A stretch of DNA of 64,000 nucleotides from assembly GCA_037954325.1 (NCBI GenBank), contig JBBMNZ010000107.1, forward strand, positions 62,501 to 126,500, in the 5' to 3' direction. Made by a program: the position numbers and the translations under genes. The DNA comes from Fistularia commersonii. Taxonomy: Eukaryota > Chordata > Actinopteri > Syngnathiformes > Fistulariidae. The first letter of the stretch is position 1. Each line of letters starts with the position of its first letter. The notes beneath the pieces are model-generated. The model saw nothing but the letters and a program-made list of their open reading frames with translations, was not told the origin of the DNA and searched no databases. Positions 60,578 to 64,000 of this stretch are shown piece after piece.

Positions 60578-61556
60578 CCCCCTCTTGATCTCAACATCCA
60601 AAAAAAAACTTTGGACATTTTAATTTCCAAAGAACCACTTTTTGAATTTTTCTATTTTTACCTTTGTCATGAGTTTTGTCGAGATGTCTGCCAACATGTC
60701 CTCTGATGGACAATAGATAAGATTTATTTAACCCTCACTGAGTGCTTCACGAATGAAATGATATTTTACATCAATGTGTTTTGACCTTTGTCTGTTTACA
60801 GGATTCTTACTCAGTGCGATGGCCCCCTGATTGTCTCCGTAGATTGTTGTGCAACTGTACATTTTGTTGTCCATACCGTTTAACAGTTGAGACAGGTACA
60901 TGTTTTCTTGTGCGGTGGTGGCTAGGCCGATGTATTCAGCCTCACATGTTGACAGGGCCACTGTGGGCTGTTTCCTTGACTTCCATGCAATGGCTGGGCC
61001 TTGTTTTGTTAAACTGAAACAGTAGCCTGTAGTGCTACGTCTGTCTTCTACAGATGATGCCCAGTCTGAATCACTGTAAGCTATCAGGTTCAAATCCTCC
61101 TTATTTTTCTTGAAACTTAGTTCATAATCAGCTGTCTCCTTCAAATACCTCAGGACATGTTTTGCGGCTACTAAGTTTTCTACTTTTGGCATTGCCAGAT
61201 TCTGTGATAGTTTGCTCACTATCCAGCTGATATCAGGTCTGGTGCAAGTCATGGCATAAATAAGACTGCCTACAATCTCACGATATTCTTTGGGGTCGAC
61301 AGGTTCACTTTGCTCATTTTCATCAGCTACAGGGATGCCCTCTAATTTTTGCTCACTTGGAGTAGATCTTGCTTTACATTCTGACATTCCAAATCTCTCT
61401 AGCATTTTTAGGATGTACTTTGTCTGGTTCATTTTGATTTCATCCCCCTTTTGTTCAAATTGTATGCCAAAAAAAATATGATAGTTTCCCCAGGTCTTTC
61501 ATGTTGAACTTGAATTTCATGTTCTGTTTAAATGTGCTGAGTGCATCATTGCTGCT
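60578..61556 (-). pseudogene. Copia family 1 RNase H/RT fragment (M4)
   Basis: Frame 60728-61432, the same 234-aa protein as M2, with the same EALSEG stop and the same upstream frame break. Confidence 0.8.
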
Positions 61557-61574
61557 TGCTGCAATAATTAAATC
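61557..61574. repeat. Target-site duplication, left (M4)
   Basis: Same 18 bp; partner 63567-63584. Confidence 0.9.
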
Positions 61575-63566
61575 TTCTTCTTCTTCTTTCGGCTTTTCCC
61601 ATCAGGGGTCGCCACAGCGAGTCAACCTTCTCCATCTAACCCTATTCTCTGTATCTTCCTCTCTCACACCAGCTACCTTCATATCCTCTCTCACTACGTC
61701 CATAAATCTTCTCTTTGGTCTTCCTCGAGACCTATTGCCTGGCAGCTCCATTTCCAGCATCCGTCTACCAATATATTCACTATCTCTTCTCTGTACATGA
61801 CCGAACCATCTCAGTCTGGCTTCTCTGACCTTCTCTCCAAAACATCAAACATGTGCCGTCCCTCTGATAGACTCATTCCTGATCCTATCCATCCTGGTCA
61901 CTCCCAAAGAGAACCTCAACATCTTCATCTCTGCAACCTCTAGTTCTGTCTGCTGTCTTTTGGTCATTGGAACACTTTCTAGTCCATACATCATCGCTGG
62001 TTTCATCACTGTCTTGTACACCTTTCCTTTTATTCTGGCCGATAGTCTTCTATCACATAGTACCCCTGACACTTTTCTCCAGCCATTCCAACCTGCTTGG
62101 ACCCATCTCTTCCCCTCTTTTACGCACTCTCCGTTGCTCTGGACTGTTGACCCTAAGTACCTGAAATCCTCCAGCTTCTTGATCTCCACTCCCTGTAGCC
62201 TCACCGCTCCACCCGAGTATCTCTCGTTCACACACATATATTCTGTCTTGCTGCGACTAACTTTCATTCCTCTCCTTTCCAGAGCATACCTCCACCTCTC
62301 TAGATTTTCCTCTACCTGTTGTCTGCTCTCACTACAGATCACAATGTCATCCGCAAACATCATGGTCCATGGGGATTCCTGTCTAACCTCATCTGTCAGC
62401 CTACCCATCACCATTGCGAACAAGAAGGGGCTCAGAGCTGATCCCTGATGGAGTCCCACCTCCACCTTGAACTTCTCCTGCACCAGTCTAACATACTTCT
62501 CTGCCACTCCAGACTTCCTCATACAATACCAGAGCTCCTCTCTTGGCACCCTGTCATATGCTTTTTCTAGGTCGACGAAAACGCAATGCAGCTCCCTCTG
62601 GCCTTCTCTGTACTTTTCTATTAGCATTCTCAACGCAAATACTGCATCTGTAGTACTCTTCCTAGGCATGAAGCCATACTGCTGTTCACAAATGCTGACT
62701 TCTGCTCTCAGTCTAGTTTTCACTACTCTTTCCCATAACTTCATTGTATGGCTCATCAACTTTATCCCTCTGTAGTTGCCACAATTCTGCACATCCCCTT
62801 TATTCTTAAAAATAGGCACCATCACACTTTGTCTCCATTCTTCAGGCATCTTCTCACTCTCTAAGATCCTGTTGAATAATCTAGTCAGAAAATCTACCGC
62901 TGCCTCTCCTAGACACTTCCACACCTCCACAGGTATATCATCAGGACCAACTGCTTTTCCACTCTTCATCCTCTTCAACGCCTTCCTCACTTCACTTTTA
63001 CTCATTTTTGCTACTTTGTGGTCTACAATAATCACCTCTTCTACCCTTGCCTCTCTTTCATTTTCCACATTCATCAGCTCTTCAAAGTACTCTTTCCATC
63101 TTCCTGTCACTCTTCTAGCATCTGTCAATACATTTCCCTCTCTGTCCTTTATCACCCGGACCTGCTGTACATCCTTTCCATCTTTATCTCTCTGTTTCGC
63201 CAACTTGTATAGATCATTTTCAGCCTCCTTACTATCCAACCGAGCATACAAGTCATCATAAGCCCTTTGTTTTGCCTTTGCTACCTCTATCTTTACCTTT
63301 CGCCGCAGCTCCCTGAACTCCTGTCTGTTCTCTTCAGTCCTCTCAGTATCCCACTTCTTCTTCGCTAACCATTTTCTCTGTATACACTCCTGCACTTCCT
63401 CATTCCACCACCAAGTCTCCTTATCTACTTTCCTTCCAGATGACACACCAAGTACTCTTCTACCTGTCTCCCTGATCACACTAGCTGTTGTTGTCCAATC
63501 ATCTGGAAGCTCTCCCTGACCACCCAGACCCTTTCTCAACTCCTCCCTGAAAACCATGCAACACTC
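61575..63566 (-). mobile_element. RTE-clade LINE in copia (M4)
   Basis: Same insertion as M1 and M2. Shorter by 51 bp because of an internal deletion. Confidence 0.9.
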
Positions 63567-63599
63567 TGCTGCAATAATTAAATCATCTACCCAAAGCAA
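61845..63599 (-). pseudogene. RTE reverse transcriptase (M4), 17-residue deletion
   Basis: 584 aa. It keeps motif A FVDLEKAYDRV, HQGSALSP (intact motif B) and FADD, but lacks 17 residues between VRLVQ and EKFKVEV in the palm. The most diverged copy: WLAKKKW, FRELRR, LYKLAK, RILESEKM, VVKTRL, KPAMMYGLESV. It has the same TGA after RGTAHV. Confidence 0.85.
63567..63584. repeat. Target-site duplication, right (M4)
   Basis: Perfect match to 61557-61574. Confidence 0.9.
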
Positions 63600-63602
63600 A
63601 TC

Positions 63603-64000
63603 TTCTCCACGGCTCTAAACTCGTTCGTCGCCGCTACTTGGGGATCACCGGATGGCTTTCTCCCTCCGCTTCCTTACATTTTATGTCCGCTAGATGGCGG
63701 CATCCGACTGTGCACAGCGCTTGGAGCTCCAGCAGGTGATCTGGCCGCTGTGTATGAGAGGAATAAACGAGTGGGGCCGTGAGTGCAATAAATCCCCCTC
63801 CACTTCTTACATGGATGTTATCACCCTGTTACTGTATTTTAACAATACCGCTGTGTTTTCCACCTCAATGTTAAGCCGATTTTTAAACATTAAAAACCAA
63901 ATTGCTCGATTCAGTGACACCGAGGCCGTGAGTGGAGGACTTATGGAGTTGACTCCTCCGCTTATTCATAAGTGCATGTCTGGTGCTCCCGGAGCTTCAC
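63603..64000. repeat. Block X (M4), cut by window end
   Basis: As 36266-36724, sharing GAGTTGACTCC with it; ends inside the satellite-core-like part. Confidence 0.75.

Larger units (their letters stand above)
59338..64000. repeat. Macro-tandem unit M4 (cut by window end)
   Basis: Start of a fourth unit: satellite A, copia-1 LTR (60222-60577), RNase H fragment, RTE LINE and block X, ending inside block X at the window edge. Order and orientation match M1-M3. Confidence 0.8.

Overview
This window is vertebrate, most likely teleost, repeat DNA with no recognisable host gene. The evidence is the mixture of elements: two Ty1/copia families, an RTE-clade LINE whose 3' tail is (GAA)n, an L2/CR1-like LINE, an L1-clade LINE, and a retroviral gamma-type envelope remnant. 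These are combined with long (CA)n, (GAA)n and (ATC)n tracts and GC-rich compound satellites. Assignment to fish is inference from family style; no search was run.

The layout is a macro-tandem array. Anchored on a satellite subtype that begins CTGAACTCATC, four units can be set out: M1 58-15194, M2 15195-33164, M3 33165-59337 and M4 59338 to the window end. On the plus strand each unit starts with CA-rich satellite A. Next comes the 3' LTR of copia family 1 (minus strand), then its RNase H/RT 3' half. An RTE LINE lies inside the copia RT at the VDD active-site codons, flanked by perfect 18-bp target-site duplications. This is followed by a ~470-bp block (block X).

M1 and M2 continue with a sub-array T: block X, copia family 2 RT fragment, RTE 3' tail on the plus strand, (GAA)n. 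M1 has two T copies and M2 has three. They then carry (ATC)n, the copia integrase/gag half, a plus-strand retroviral env with candidate LTR, an L2-like RT fragment, a 222-bp solo LTR, an L1 ORF2 fragment ending in (CA)n, satellite A', and an L1 3'UTR.

M3 departs from this plan. It lost part of copia 1/RTE (junction near 34716) and everything between integrase and satellite A' (junction near 38084). It gained about 20 kb consisting of two copies of a 3.7-kb block D (39015-42679 and 54597-58321, each with a better L1 copy) that bracket satellite A (42680-51300) and satellite B (51300-54596).

Nothing here works as a set of cooperating genes. Every ORF is part of a broken mobile element. The most coherent ORFs are the RTE RT (601 aa with an intact FADD box), the copia RT ORFs, and the env transmembrane-subunit ORF in M2 (28322-29251). 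The biology of interest is structural: a mega-satellite built from nested transposons, with internal copy-number change, repeat-derived junctions and many non-B-DNA tracts.
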